A stretch of 64,000 nt of DNA from Tolypocladium sp. Sup5 PDA-1 (taxonomy: Eukaryota; Ascomycota; Sordariomycetes; Hypocreales; Ophiocordycipitaceae). Below are positions 10,023 through 21,538 of the stretch, piece by piece; position 1 is the first letter of the stretch; the number at the start of each line of letters is the position of its first letter. The stretch spans positions 124,001-188,000 of the forward strand of contig JPHH03000033.1 in assembly GCA_000750105.3 (NCBI GenBank). The letters run 5' to 3'. The notes under the pieces were generated by a model. It searched no databases. It saw only the letters and a list, made by a program, of their open reading frames with translations, and was not told where the DNA came from. The translations under genes and the position numbers were made by a program.

Positions 10023-12802
10023 GGCGACGACTCTTCATTCGTTGCCGGGGGAGGGGGACGAACTGAGGTGATGAAAACCGCCAATCATGAACGGGGTGAG
10101 AATTCTGGGGTCTGGTCTGGTCTCATCGGTCGCAAGCCACGGGCAGAGTCCCAAACCAGGTCGACAACCCCGAAGCAGAAGAGATGTAGTCCGAATCTTG
10201 TTTGAGCGATGCATGAGGGGAATCCTTTCGTACATATAGCACGTGAAGTTGTGGGGGAATCAAGATGCCGTACATGCAGGTCCCCCATGCCCATGCAGCG
10301 AGCGGACAAGGGGCGAGATGGGTCTGAAAGCCACAATTTGACGGCGCACTGTAAAGCCACCCTTGTTACGGGCTACTCCGTACCAACAGATGGACAACCC
10401 TTGATGTCGGCCGAGTCATGCTCCGTAGGCTGTGGCATTGCGATCTCGTAAGAGGTTGTCTGGTTGTCTCAACGGTCAAGCCCTAAACTAGCCTTTCCCG
10501 CCAGTGGGGCACCCGTAGATTCGCACAGATCCCGGAGCGCCCCTGTCAACTGGCGGGCTACTGCACGGCACGGGCAGTGGTGGAGCCGTCGGGCAACAGC
10601 GATGAAGGCTCTTACTTGGCGGTTTGATTCAGACCCTCATGATTCAATGAAGATCCCACTCCTAGCCTACCGAATCCCCTCAAACTAGCTCCTTGGCTAA
10701 TCTAATGAACAAGATAAGTCAGTGTTTTGGGAGACTGGTCTTTAAATCACACGCGTGCATTTTGAGGGATTGAGGCGGGTGTCGCTGATAATGGCCCCGG
10801 GTGTCGTGACTCGTCTTGGACTGTCCGACCGACAACCGGTGCGGTTGGGCGACCAGGGGCACGGCTAAATACAACCCCAAACCACGTTTCGCAGGCATGT
10901 GAAACACAACCATTTGTCACAATTGAAGCGGCAGTCTTGTGTTCAATGAATCATCGAGCTGCTTAGCTAGCGCAATGTGCGCATAGACCAGACCTCCTAT
11001 GAAAAAGAAAGGACGAACAGTCAAATATGACTCTGTTCGACGAACCTGAATGGTTTGCACGTGGCAGTTTGCTCGGGAGTCGACTTGCCGACCTGCAGTC
11101 TCTCAGGAGCTGGTAAATTACCAAGACGATGACTCGTGGAGTAGAACACCAACAACGCGCCACCGGGCCATCGATAGCGGAGACAACTTTCGCCACTGGC
11201 GATCCCAGCAACAGCTCGTGGCTCTAATGCATTTCCCAGAAAGACAGCCAGGAGTCGGAAGGAGCCGCCCGTGACGCTGGTTGACTGGATTGCGCCACCA
11301 AGGCCTACCAGTTAGCCGGCTCTTCGAGTTTCATCTTCGAACGAGCACAGCATCTCTAGATGCATCTCGCCGAACTCTCCTGACCTTTGTTGTTAGCCAC
11401 GAAAGCTCAGCTCAATGGAAACTTATAAATATCTCTCACTTCTCAGCAGAGCTTACATCAAGGTGTTCTTATTCTTCGGAGACTTCATCACTGGCACTTG
11501 CAATGCCGGTTTGCGCACTATGTGGGTTCTGCCACCGCGGCAAGCCGGTCGACCCAATTATTGTCAGTGGATTAGTGGAGAGCAGTCGCCGCTCAACCAC
11601 TGCATCTGGTTTTTGGCTCGCAGAGGACAGTACGATGCCACGCAGGGCCTGAACACCGCGGCCCTGGATGTCGGGTTTACGGCAGAACGCCACCTCCCTT
11701 CAAAGTCTTGTTCTAGCGGTTGTGCCCCGTAGCACTGCTGAACAGAGATGACCTTGACCGGGAACTTCGCACGCTACGCCAGAAACACATGCTGCCGGCA
11801 ATTACATAGGTCGGCGTGCTTCTCAGCAGACAATCTTCTATGTCTTGTGCCGAAAACCCGCCCAAGGCCAGTCCCTGCCCCCCTGGACAGTGGGCATCGA
11901 GCCCAACCGCAAAGTTTGGCGATTGGGGCCACGATCGAACGAGATGCGGACTATTTTCTCCGCAGTTGGATGATGAGCAATGTAATAAAACTGGACTAGA
12001 TTCCTCTATTTCCACGTCCAAGCAAGAAGGGGTCATACTTTAAAAAGCGGAGAGCCTGCACCGGGCTAATCGACGTCCTTAGAACGATGACCAGGCAACA
12101 TATAAGATCGCAGTCTTCCATACCGCTACCGACAGCCAACTCCTTCGCCCCTACCATGAGGTTAGATTGTCTCATACAAAGCCACGAGTCACATATCATG
12201 CATTATCGCCAAACACCCAGCAATTTCTCTCCCTCGAAAACTCCTTTGAGAACAGGATCTAGTTATATCGCGTTTATCACTTATAGCTGCACAACCGCCT
12301 GCGCAATCGCCCCATCGATTGGGTGGTTAACTCCACAAGCTCCGTCACCGCCGACACTCCTACCGACCAGTAACGGTGAGTATAGTCTGTTGTTAGCGTC
12401 TGTGAAAGGCGGCAAAAGAAATTCCTGCTACCTAGATCAAGCCTGGGATGCGGACATGAGCGGATATTAAGGCCGTGACTATAATGAACAGCTCTAGTTC
12501 CTCGGTGTCTACGATGATCCCGAGCCTGGGATTACGTGTATATGTCGTGCCGCAATGCGGACAGCGTTATTCTTCGCGCGGCGGAAGCCCACAGTGGCCC
12601 TCCGGGCTCCGCACCATCTGGCCTCGGAGGCTGGCGTCATGCCCTCGCCAGTTCGTCCGCAGGCGCGATGTGCGAGAGCCCAGGAAGGTGGACCTTTGTA
12701 TATAACGTGTGCCGTGGGCTGCCATTGACGGACCAGCCTCAGGACTGACTCTGCGACCACAGGCTCAACACCGCACCCACGGTACTGTTTCGTATCATTA
12801 GC
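10023..12802. other. Long gene-free stretch
   Basis: About 2.8 kb. Its 5' side is the upstream region of the receptor gene. Several ORFs of 60-130 codons occur on both strands, but none shows a family motif, a splice pattern or a signal peptide. I see nothing else supportable. Confidence 0.5.
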
Positions 12803-13150
12803 TTGCAGCCCTCCATGGAGATTGATCTGAAGCAGCGGCTGGCGGCCGAGGCGGAAGTGGCTCGGCTCAGCGTCCACTTGCCCAAGGACTCGCTCTCGTC
12901 GTCGCTGGCTATCTCTTCGCGGTACTTTCTCAACGATCCAGACATCCACGACATGGCTCGCAGCATCACCACGTGGCTCTCAGACGACGACACTCAGCCG
13001 CCCACAGAGGCACCGTCGCCTAGCATGTCGAGTCTCAAGTTTATGGAGATGGCAGTGGTCAGGGACAGCCAGCCCGTTCGTAACAGCATAATACTGGGCA
13101 CCATGACTTATGATGCTATGCATCCTAGTACAGCGCCGGTTATACTACGA
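12803..13150 (+). pseudogene. Unidentified protein-like fragment
   Basis: The open frame from 12803 contains ordered helix-like text such as SRYFLNDPDIHDMARSITTW and SLKFMEMAVVRDSQPVRNS, unlike random sequence. It blends at its end into non-coding text and has no recognisable domain, complete start or stop context. It lies directly before the dead transporter at 13186. It may be the remains of a regulator or of an unrelated neighbouring gene. I cannot name it. Confidence 0.3.
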
Positions 13151-13185
13151 GCAAGGAGAAGCTTTAATGATTTTCCAGTACCTCT

Positions 13186-14620
13186 GCTAGCGATATTTCC
13201 AACCAGCCGGCAACAGCCCGCGAGGACGGCCAGGAGTACGCAACGGGGCTAAAGCTCGCCCTCATCATCACCGCCCTCTGCTTTTCCATCTTCCTAATGG
13301 CGCTTGGTAGGCTCTTCTTCCCGTATTTACTGTGAAATGTCCTTACAACTCTTGCTAGACAACTCTATCATCGCTACTACTATTCTCTGCAAACTAATGA
13401 GTTCTATAGCCTTAGTGACGTCGGATGGTACGGCTCCGCCTACATGCTTACCAGGTCGTCGTTCTAGCTGCCCCCTAGCAAGTTTTACACCTTTTAGAGC
13501 ATCAAATGGGTATTCCTCTCCGTCATCGGCATCTTTGAGATAGGCAGCCTCGTTTGCGCCCTAGCCCCCAATCGCATGACCTTGATCATCGGGCGGGCCA
13601 TCGCTAGCGTCGGCTCCGCCGGTATCTTTGCAGGCGCCCTGACCATCCTGGCTACACGGTGCCGCTGGAGAAGAGGCCCCTCTATAGCGACATCATCGGC
13701 AGCATGTGGGGAATCTCTTCCGTCGCCGGGCCGCTCCTCGGTGGCGTCTTCACCGACCAGCTGTCCTGGCGGTGGTGCTTCTACATCAACCTCCCCGTCG
13801 GCGCCGTGTCTGTCCTCGTCATATCCATCTTCTTCCCCGACCCGCAGCGCAAAAAGGAGCCGCCGACCTGGAAGCAGATTATCTGGCAGCTGGATCACCT
13901 GGGCACCATCGCCTTCATGCCCGCCATCATCTGCCTGCTGCTGGCCCTCCACTGGGACGGCTCGTAGTACCCGTGGGACAGCTCGCGGGTTACGTCGCTG
14001 CTCATGCTGTGCGCCTTATCGATCCTCATCTTCCTATACGTGTAGTACAAGATGCAGGACTTCGCGACGGTGCCGCCACGGATCATGAAGAAGCGCACCG
14101 TCTGGTCGTCGACCATCTTCGAGTTCTTCATTAGCGCCTGCTTCCTGCTATCCATGTACTTTCTGCCCATCTGGTTCCAGGCCGTCAAGGGCGCGTCGGC
14201 GCCACCTCGGGCGTCATGAACATCCCCATGCTGCTGGGCGTCGTCCTCGTCGTCACGACCTGGGGGTACTACACGCCGTTCATCATTGGCGCGGCGGTGC
14301 TCATGCCCATCGGCTACGGCCTCATGTCCACGCGGCAAAAGGACTCGTCGGCGGCGGCCTGGATCGGATACCAGATCATCGCCGGGGCGGGCGTGGGCAT
14401 CGGCATGCAGCAGCCGCTCACGGTCGTGCAGGTCCTCGACATTGCCGACGTGCCCACCGGGACGGCCATCATCATCTTTGCGCAGTCCCTTGGCGGCGCG
14501 CTGTTCGCGACGTCCGGGCAGACCGTCTTTACCAATAGGCTCACTGCGTTTGCCGCTGAGTACGCGCCCCAGGTCGACCCCCAGGTGGTAGTGAATTCCG
14601 GCGCGACCAAGGAACCCTAA
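13186..14620 (+). pseudogene. Decayed DHA2-family MFS multidrug efflux pump
   Basis: Blocks of a 14-TM drug:H+ antiporter can be read in order: DNSIIATTI after a still recognisable intron, then DVGWYGSAYMLT, KFYTF/SIKWVFLS, RAIASVGSAGIFAGA (motif region), SVAGPLLGGVFTDQLSWRWC (motif C region), CFYINLPVGAVSV, VPPRIMKKRTVW, YYTPFIIGAAVL, AGAGVGIGMQQPL and DVPTGTAIIIFAQSLGGALF. The frame is broken several times. In-frame TAG codons stand where family members have glutamine, for example after HWDGS (near 13965) and after IFLYV (near 14043). CAG to TAG is the change expected from repeat-induced point mutation. Non-functional. Confidence 0.9.
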
Positions 14621-14782
14621 CCGTTTTATAAGCATAGGAGCGAGGTCTTAGTCAAGTTAGACCTATAGTTAGAGGATCCAACGACTCTCATAATAGCCCT
14701 AGATCTTGGAATTGCTATTTAATTATATAAACTAATTGCCGGCTGCTAGGTGGCGGTTGGCATTTATAGAAAGGGCCGAAAC

Positions 14783-15772
14783 TCATGCATTCAAAACTAT
14801 GCGGACCAGCTTCCAGATCTGCCTCATACGATCAATCTGACCGTGTGTGAACTCCTCTCTGCAATCACTGTCGTTGTTCGTTTTGTCAGCTACCAAATGG
14901 TATTATATAACTTAACGAGTAACTCACTCGGATGTGTAACCCATATAGTTATGGATGGGGTCAAGGCCGGGCAAGTGAGGGCAACTGTTTCGGCTAGTGG
15001 GGCAGTCTCCGATTTCTTCCCTCACGGACTCAGCCTCGGCCGGTGTGTCGTCGACGTAGTCGCCGTGAGTTGCGTTACAACCGCCTTGAAAGGTATGGAG
15101 TAGTCCTAGCCAATGACCAACTTCGTGAATGGTGGTCTTGCCGCTACTGAACGGGTCCTTTCCGCCCGGTGTGGTGTCCGAACCTATCTTGCAGCCATCT
15201 AAGATGAATTCCGTGGAATAGCGATCGCTTGCACCAGTAATGCCGGGGAAACTGCATACTCCCCCGTACATGCTGGGTATGTAGTATAGATTAAGGGAGC
15301 GATAGTCACCCTTACGAATGTCTCCGTAGAACGCCAGTGAGGGACCGGGCGGCCCGCCAAAATTTGGGGGAGACGTAATGTTTCTCTCTGCGCCTTTGAG
15401 AGTGAAGTGGATGTTGCTTTGAGCAAAGCCATCATTAAGCACTTGCATTTGCTTCTGAAGAATAGTGTCCTGTATAAAGTGTTAGATTCTTGATAAATAC
15501 GCCTAGTAAAGGTGAAGTATAGTTACATTAAGCCAGCCACCTTCGTATGTTTTGTTGTCGGCGAAAACGTGGATGTAAGTATCTATGTTGATTACTTCAT
15601 CCATTTCGCGGCTTCCGACGAAGCCCCGTGCAGCAATGTCGTGGTGAATAGTTATAAGCTCCTGGGTCGGGTTGGTGGCTCTGCAAGCAAAGTTCGACTC
15701 GGATGTAAGAACATGGTCGGTGAAGGCCATAGTGACCATGGCAAAAATGCCGAAAAATAATAGATACGACAT
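14783..15772 (-). CDS. Secreted M43 (pappalysin-like) metalloprotease, 3 exons
   Basis: Exons 15772-15527, 15469-14928 and 14867-14783 encode 290 residues; introns are 57 and 60 nt. The first 16 or so residues form a signal peptide. The zinc site HEVGHWLGLLH (HExxHxxGxxH) lies at residues 197-207. The Met-turn (HNYMGYTSD) follows near residue 255. Cysteines typical of fungal extracellular MEP-type proteases are present (GCK, GGC, DCP, SCP, DDC). The family hydrolyses extracellular proteins and is often expanded in pathogens and saprotrophs. The last exon, ending RIVLNA, was found from splice signals and completes the usual C-terminal EEFTxGQ motif. All catalytic residues are present. Confidence 0.9.
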
Positions 15773-17040
15773 AATAAAGTTTCAGTTCGTTCCTCAACTT
15801 GAGTTGCTTTTAGAATGCATTGCCGCAGCTTCGTAAAGATCCTAACGTTAATGATATTTATATACGCGGAACTTAGAGCTTGAGTAAAGGTTCGGGCCGA
15901 GCCGTTGGGGAAATACTTGTTGGATAGCAAGGTTTAATCTTGGCCGCCGTATTGCGATCCTTGTGGCCGACCACAGCCACAAAGAGCAGCCTCGTATTAC
16001 TTTATTAGACTTTAACTGAGTGGGTAGTAGCGGTTAACGTCTGGCCACTATTGCGATCTTTATGGTCCGACCCACAATGGGGCAGCCTCGTATTACTATA
16101 GACTATAGTGCCTTAATCTTACGTATTGCAACTCAGGTGTATGCTACGTTTTCTACGGATTACTCGTAGAGTTATACGATCGCACCCCGCAAAACACCCC
16201 GCCCTCAGAATTCTTCCAGTTGTCAGCCTTGACGCTTCCTGAGACATGGTGCGGCCCGAGACGGCTGTCCCCGCTCCCCTGCCCATTCGTATCGGAACAC
16301 TCACACAGGCCAGGTCGACCATCACGTCCCTCACGACCCCATCCTCGCCTAGTAGGCGGCGTTCATCTCGACGCAGGCGGCCACTCGTCCCCTGCCGCAC
16401 CTGGTCGCGCAGGCCAAGCTGCACAACTTCCTCTGGAGAAGTAGAGACTTCTGTCCTCGTCCGTCTTCGGCTCACGAACCATGGGTCCTAGGCAGCTACA
16501 ATAGGTATGTCATAGGTCTAACTGCCGCTGCCTTCCCTGGCGTGCGTCATGAAGTATTGTTGACTTCGTCACCGTCGTCCACGTTAGATTCGTCAGAGGA
16601 GATGAATATCAAGTCAAAGTCCACACCCGATCAGCTAAGGAGCGGCCTTGCCCTATTTACTCCGCCGTAGAAGTATACGACGCGGACGGGACTAAAGGAT
16701 ATGTTAATACGGCTTCTGTTATGGATGCGAACGTTTTATGAGGCGAGGATTCTCTATGCGCGCGGAAACTGAAGGATACTCGAAGACGTGACTATCGAGA
16801 GAGACAAGAGATACTATTACATAGGTGCAGAGGTACTTGCCAAGGAGGAAATATAGATACGGAAGAGGGTCAGTATCTCGTGAACGAGCGCGTTAGCTCG
16901 AGATCGCTAGGGCCTAGGCGCCTTAAATAGGCGAGGACGCGACTTAAAGTTACGCCCACAATAGCTATCCTCACGGTGCCATTCTACTTCTATAGCCACA
17001 CTTGGCGCAAAGATTCACATCCGATAGATAAATTCAGGCG
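15773..17040. other. Intergenic, decayed DNA
   Basis: About 1.3 kb upstream of the protease. It contains a diverged direct repeat (listed separately) and A+T-richer text with fragments of open frame between 16,500 and 17,000 that I cannot assign. Confidence 0.5.
15940..16110. repeat. Diverged direct repeat of about 70 bp
   Basis: The segments at about 15940-16010 and 16041-16110 share TATTGCGATC and GCAGCCTCGTATTACT in the same order. They differ by C/T, G/A and small indel changes. The transitions fit RIP-like or ordinary decay of a duplicated element. Confidence 0.6.
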
Positions 17041-17480
17041 ATGTTATTTCCAAGAGACATTGTACTTATCGACCCGCTGGATAAGTGCTCAAAATACACT
17101 TTAACGAGGTTCTTAGAAGGCGTTTTCAGCGTTCAAGTCCATTCCGGAACCAATCTTTTCTCGACGTCGAGGTTTATGCCAGGAATTACTACAAATTTCG
17201 AGAACAGCGTTACACTAGAAATCCGTGGTACAGACGAGGATTTGCGGAGATATACTACTGGCTACATACTGCGATCGCAACCCCGGATTCGTCCGGATTC
17301 AGAGCTCCTAGAGGAGATTAAGAACGAGATAGTTCACTCGGCCGGGGGAATGTAAGCGGTCTCTTGCCAAAGACGAGACGAGGCGCCAATATGCTCAGGT
17401 TCCTCCTTGCCCAGCTTTATCTCGGCGCCCTCATGGGCAAAAGATTACCAACGGTATCCGCGCTGCTCTTGTAAACCCGC
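17041..17480 (+). pseudogene. NACHT-domain fragment of an NLR-like protein
   Basis: The frame from 17041 holds a post-Walker-B piece of the fungal NACHT family: FLEGVFSVQVHSGTNLFSTS (sensor strand), RFMPGITTNF, SVTLEIRGTDEDLRRY and LLEEIKNEIVHSAGGM. After the stop at 17353-17355 the homology resumes in another frame as LAQLYLGALMGKRLPTV. No Walker A, Walker B or C-terminal repeat can be read nearby. It is an isolated fragment of a gene like the one at 21539-26661. Such proteins are STAND ATPases used in non-self recognition. Confidence 0.75.
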
Positions 17481-17747
17481 AAACACTACGGTACGTACGG
17501 AGTATTACCCATGTAATCACAACAATGCCCCGTTGGGAACCCAATGCTGCCGAGTTTCCACATCTCGTCCAGTCGACCCTCGAATCAATGTGCTGCCTGC
17601 AGTGTCCTTAAATAGGACGGTGATAACGGAGACTAGAAACTACCTAAAGTATGCGAGCATCGACCTTAGGATAGCTGTTTTATCGTACTATGCATGTATC
17701 CCGACATATTAAAGATCCAGCTTATGCTTTGATTGATGCACTCGCTA

Positions 17748-19093
17748 TTACCCTCCTGTACCTTCCTCTTTCTTTCTCTTTACCCTCTCAAGAATTAGCA
17801 CCAATGGGTTCTTCCATACCTCAACAGGCGGGGCATCTTGAGCATTCGAGATCCATTCAGAATCGCAAAGATAGGCCAAATACTTCTTAACCTCCTCCGT
17901 CTCCTCCCAAGCAATCCCCGCGTCCTTGGCAGCCTCCGAAAAAGAATCCTGTTTCGTAGCTGGTGTCTTAACCCTAGGGTTAGCTCCGTGTTCCAGCAAA
18001 AACTCGACAGCATCCAACATCTCCTTAGCTACAGCTGCCCGCAAAGCCGTGCCCCCTCGGTACGGACAGCATTAATGTCTGCTCCATAGCTTAGAAGCAT
18101 CTCCATGAGCGGACGCCAGTCGTATTTTGGGTCAGGCTGGGTAGCACCTTGGGGTTGACGACAACGTACCACGCCCGTAAGCGGACGTGAGTAGTTCGGG
18201 TTAGCGCCGTGCTCGAGGAGCTTCTGGACGACCAAAAAGGACCCCTTTTCCACGGCATAATCCAGCGCCAACCCGGAGGTTCGGTCCATTGGGGGAGTTG
18301 ATCTTTCACCCCAGCCGTGGGTCCTGCCGCCAAGAAAACGGCCTAGGTCTGGATCAGCACCGTGCTGAAGGAGGAAGAGAGCAATATCTTCTTGTCCTTC
18401 TTCAACGCAGTGTGTTAGCGCCACCCCAAAGCAACCTCTATTGCTGGGGATCTGCTGGTTCGGATGATAGCCGTGCTGAATACAAAGTTCGAAGAGAGGG
18501 AGCGAGCTGTTTTTGCATGCTGATTTCACGACATCGCCGTGCAAAGTTGCGCCTGCTTCCTCGAGTAGGTATCGGGCAACGTGGACTTGGTTCCCCTGGG
18601 CGGCGCAGGCTAATCCATCCTGCAATACTCTCCGTCGCAGTGGTTCTTTCTCGTCCTGAACCCATCGTTTGACCTCGTCGAGTGAACCCTCTTCGCAGGC
18701 TACATAAAAGGGTCGCACTTTTGCGATTCGGTAATGGCAGGGACATTGAAGTCCAAGCCAGAGGCTGGACCTGGGTAGTGGGGGTGGTAAAGGAGGGAGA
18801 TGGAGGTGGTCAAATAAACTCTCGAGTTCTCTTCGCAGAGGTGCACGCCTCATGTCCTCCCGTTCATCGTTCCTTGCCAAGATGTCATCCGCTAATTCCT
18901 CATCTGCCTGGTTCCAGTCATTCGAGCCGCGGATGCCGCGCCGCCGTAGATCCTGCATGCGAATCTCGTCTTCATGATCGCGTTCGAGAGGCGTTTCGTT
19001 GTATTTTTCCCGTGCCGGTGCCGAGTATTTCCTCATGAAAAATGGGCTGGCACCGGGGCGTCGATCATGGCGAGAAAAGTAGCGGCCTGGCAT
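17748..19093 (-). pseudogene. Ankyrin-repeat protein gene broken by one frameshift
   Basis: The frame from the ATG at 19093 runs 354 codons and then leaves the ankyrin pattern near 18050. The next frame continues it perfectly to a stop at 17748. Adding one G to the run of five at about 18052-18056 (plus-strand C run) would restore a single frame, joining INAVRTEG to ALRAAVAKEMLDAVEFLL. The product would be about 450 residues. It has a basic, proline-rich N-terminal 120 residues and then ankyrin repeats such as CVEEGQEDIALFLLQHGADP and AVEKGSFLVVQKLLEHGANP. A homopolymer sequencing error is as likely as a real mutation. No enzyme domain. Confidence 0.75.
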
Positions 19094-20489
19094 GATGGCG
19101 ATTGTTGTCTCGTGGCTGCTTCAAGACAATAGATTGTTACTTGTGGACCGTGGTGGTTTGTTGAAGTGGGATTACTGGAGGATCTTCAGTGGCGTTCAAA
19201 GTTCAAGGTCCAAACTTGACGCTTGGTGATGCCCCACCTGCTCAGCGGGCCGTCACATAAGGACCGTGTGCTTTGTACCTGCAGGCTGCAGCAGTCGCTG
19301 TTGTCCAGGCAGAGCACCGCCCGGACAAGCCGAAATACCAAAATGACATGAAACGGTGCCGGCCGACCCAAGACCATCGCTCCTCACATGCAGACCGAGT
19401 TGGCAGCTCGTCCCCGCATGAATCCTACTGCAGGCCAGTCTCGATGTAAAAGGACACGTTATCTGTGCAGAACCAATAGCATAGGTATAAATAGCGACTG
19501 CGCCGCTTGACGTACCAAAACCTTACACGCGTCTCTATCCGAATATAAAAGCGCGACTATTTCGTCCCGAACCGCCGCTTATTTACCCCGATTCTTAGCA
19601 CGAGCAACCCGGCCTGAAAACAGACATTCTTCAGCTGAATTGCGCCAAATCAGAAGACTCTGGGCGGAACTATTGGGCCCAGAGCTTAACGTACCTGAGC
19701 TAAGAACCTTTGTCAGGCCTCAAGAGTCCTTTGAAACTACACCATGTATTTAGTGCTAAATCCAATATAAGCTAAGCGCAGAGTCGGCATATCCAGTACT
19801 AGGACAGACGAAATGCCACCCGGGCGTAGAGCATATGGTTATATATTTCGGTGTGTCGAGGCGGGCTGTCATGCGCCCAGATCGTGGTGCTGGCTAACGA
19901 TGTGATGTCATCCTTTGTGTGGTTGTCCTCACAGTGTAACTCTCAGTGTCTTACTGGGAAAAAGGCAGGTATATGCGCGATGCCCTAAGGCCGTTCTGGG
20001 ACTGGGCTTGGTCAGGCAGATATAAGAGCGTGTATTGTACATGCCTCAGGCCTTGAGTAACGAGTCCAATAACGTACGTCAGTTTTGTGCAAGGCGGAAC
20101 TAAACCAATCAAAGCGACGAGTGATCCGTGCGGGTAGCACCACCTGACTTGTCACGTGATTTAGAATCTTTCAAGCCTGTTGTCTCGAATGCTCTTTCTC
20201 AAAATTCTACTGTCTGTTGCAACCTCAGTCGACAGATAACCGCAACATAAAGAAAGTCGCAATCTTTCTGTAATCATTACTGAGGGTTGGGTGGTGGATA
20301 TAAGCAACATTTACAAGGTCTCGATCGATGAACCAGCGAGGTTAAATACCACGTGTCGACTTCACCACGCCCAGTCACGTCGACGAGCTTCGCGATTCCC
20401 CTGCAGTGGCCGAGTTCCTTGCCAGAAGGTTACAAGGGTACTTCGTATATCCTTCGGAAATCTGCCTCCTAGCGGAGCACATCAAAAAT
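19094..20489. other. Intergenic, nothing supported
   Basis: About 1.4 kb between two divergently placed genes. It should contain both upstream regions. No motif beyond chance could be defended. Confidence 0.5.
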
Positions 20490-21402
20490 ATGTCTGAACC
20501 AGACAAGCCGACAATTCCAGATCGCTTAATCAATACCGACGTCGGAAGGAAATACTGGGAAGATGTCAGTGCCGACATGAATGGAATGCTCGGTGGCATT
20601 CCTGCTCTAGGAGGGTTCAGTTCTATATCTAGAATTGATCTTCAAGGCTCTCGTACGTTCTTGGCTAGGCTAGGAATAGGTGTTAAGAGTGGCCGGGATC
20701 CTGTGGCCAGCGCCCTCGATGGTGGCGCAGGGTGCGTGTCCCTGACCCCATGGAGGCTCCAAACGGGCCTCATGATATGTGATGAACTCTCATAAGCCAG
20801 GATATTTGCTGACTATCGAGACACTCCTTCGGACGATACAGAATCGGCAGGGTTACCGAAGGTTTGCTGCTCCGCATTGCGGAGCAGGTCGACCTAGTCG
20901 AGCCCATATCCAAGTTCACCGACGTGCTAAAGGGCGAACGTGGCGTGCGGAACATTTTCAACGTAGGGCTGGAGGAATGGCAACCCCTTGAAGGCGTCGA
21001 ATACGATTTGATCTGGACACAGTGGTGTTTGGGCCACCTCACTGACGAGCAGGTGGTGCAATACCTGGAGCTTTGCAAGACTGTGCTAAGACTAAACTCT
21101 GGTATCATCGTTATCAAAGAGAATCTCAGTACGAGCGGTATCGATCTCTTTGATCATACAGACAGTAGCGTTACGCGGTTAGTGGACATTTCTCACCGAA
21201 TTCTTACTATTGGAGGGGTGTAGTAAGAGACGGCCTGGCGTGGGTGCGTTTCGGCTAACAAGAAAATAGGCAGGACGAAACATTTCAGAGCCTCTTTAAA
21301 AAGGCAGGGCTGAAAGTCGTGAGGACGGAGTTACAACGAGGCTTCCCTGAGACGTCGCCTAGGAGGCTATTCCCCGTGAGGATGTATGCACTCAAACCTT
21401 GA
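20490..21402 (+). CDS. TAE1: Alpha-N-methyltransferase, NTMT1/TAE1 family, 3 exons
   Basis: Exons 20490-20731, 20842-21177 and 21270-21402 give 236 residues. Removing the two introns (110 and 92 nt) restores the AdoMet-binding motif DGGAGIGRVTEGLLL and the C-terminal block DETFQSLFKKAGL. Residues 18-45 hold the family start KYWEDVSADMNGMLGGI. DLIWTQWCLGHLTDEQ and IIVIKENLS are the post-I and substrate-site blocks. The enzyme methylates the alpha-amino group of proteins beginning (Met)-X-Pro-Lys after Met removal, in cytosol and nucleus; ribosomal proteins are known yeast targets. Motif I has Gly where many homologues have Cys (DCGAGIGR). Start is the first ATG in frame after a non-conserved leader. 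Confidence 0.9.
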
Positions 21403-21538
21403 CGGGTTTATTGATACGTACGCAGCTAGGTACATAATTAACACACCGTCGGTGGGAGTCAAGACGACATGTTTTGTAAGGTACCCATTTACATCCGGTT
21501 ACAGGTGAGCAGCGCCTTCTGTTGTCATCTTGGGTGGC

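Noticed and set aside
11281..11732. Overlapping ORFs of 105-123 codons
   Set aside because: No domain, no splice signals and no codon pattern like the real genes of the window.
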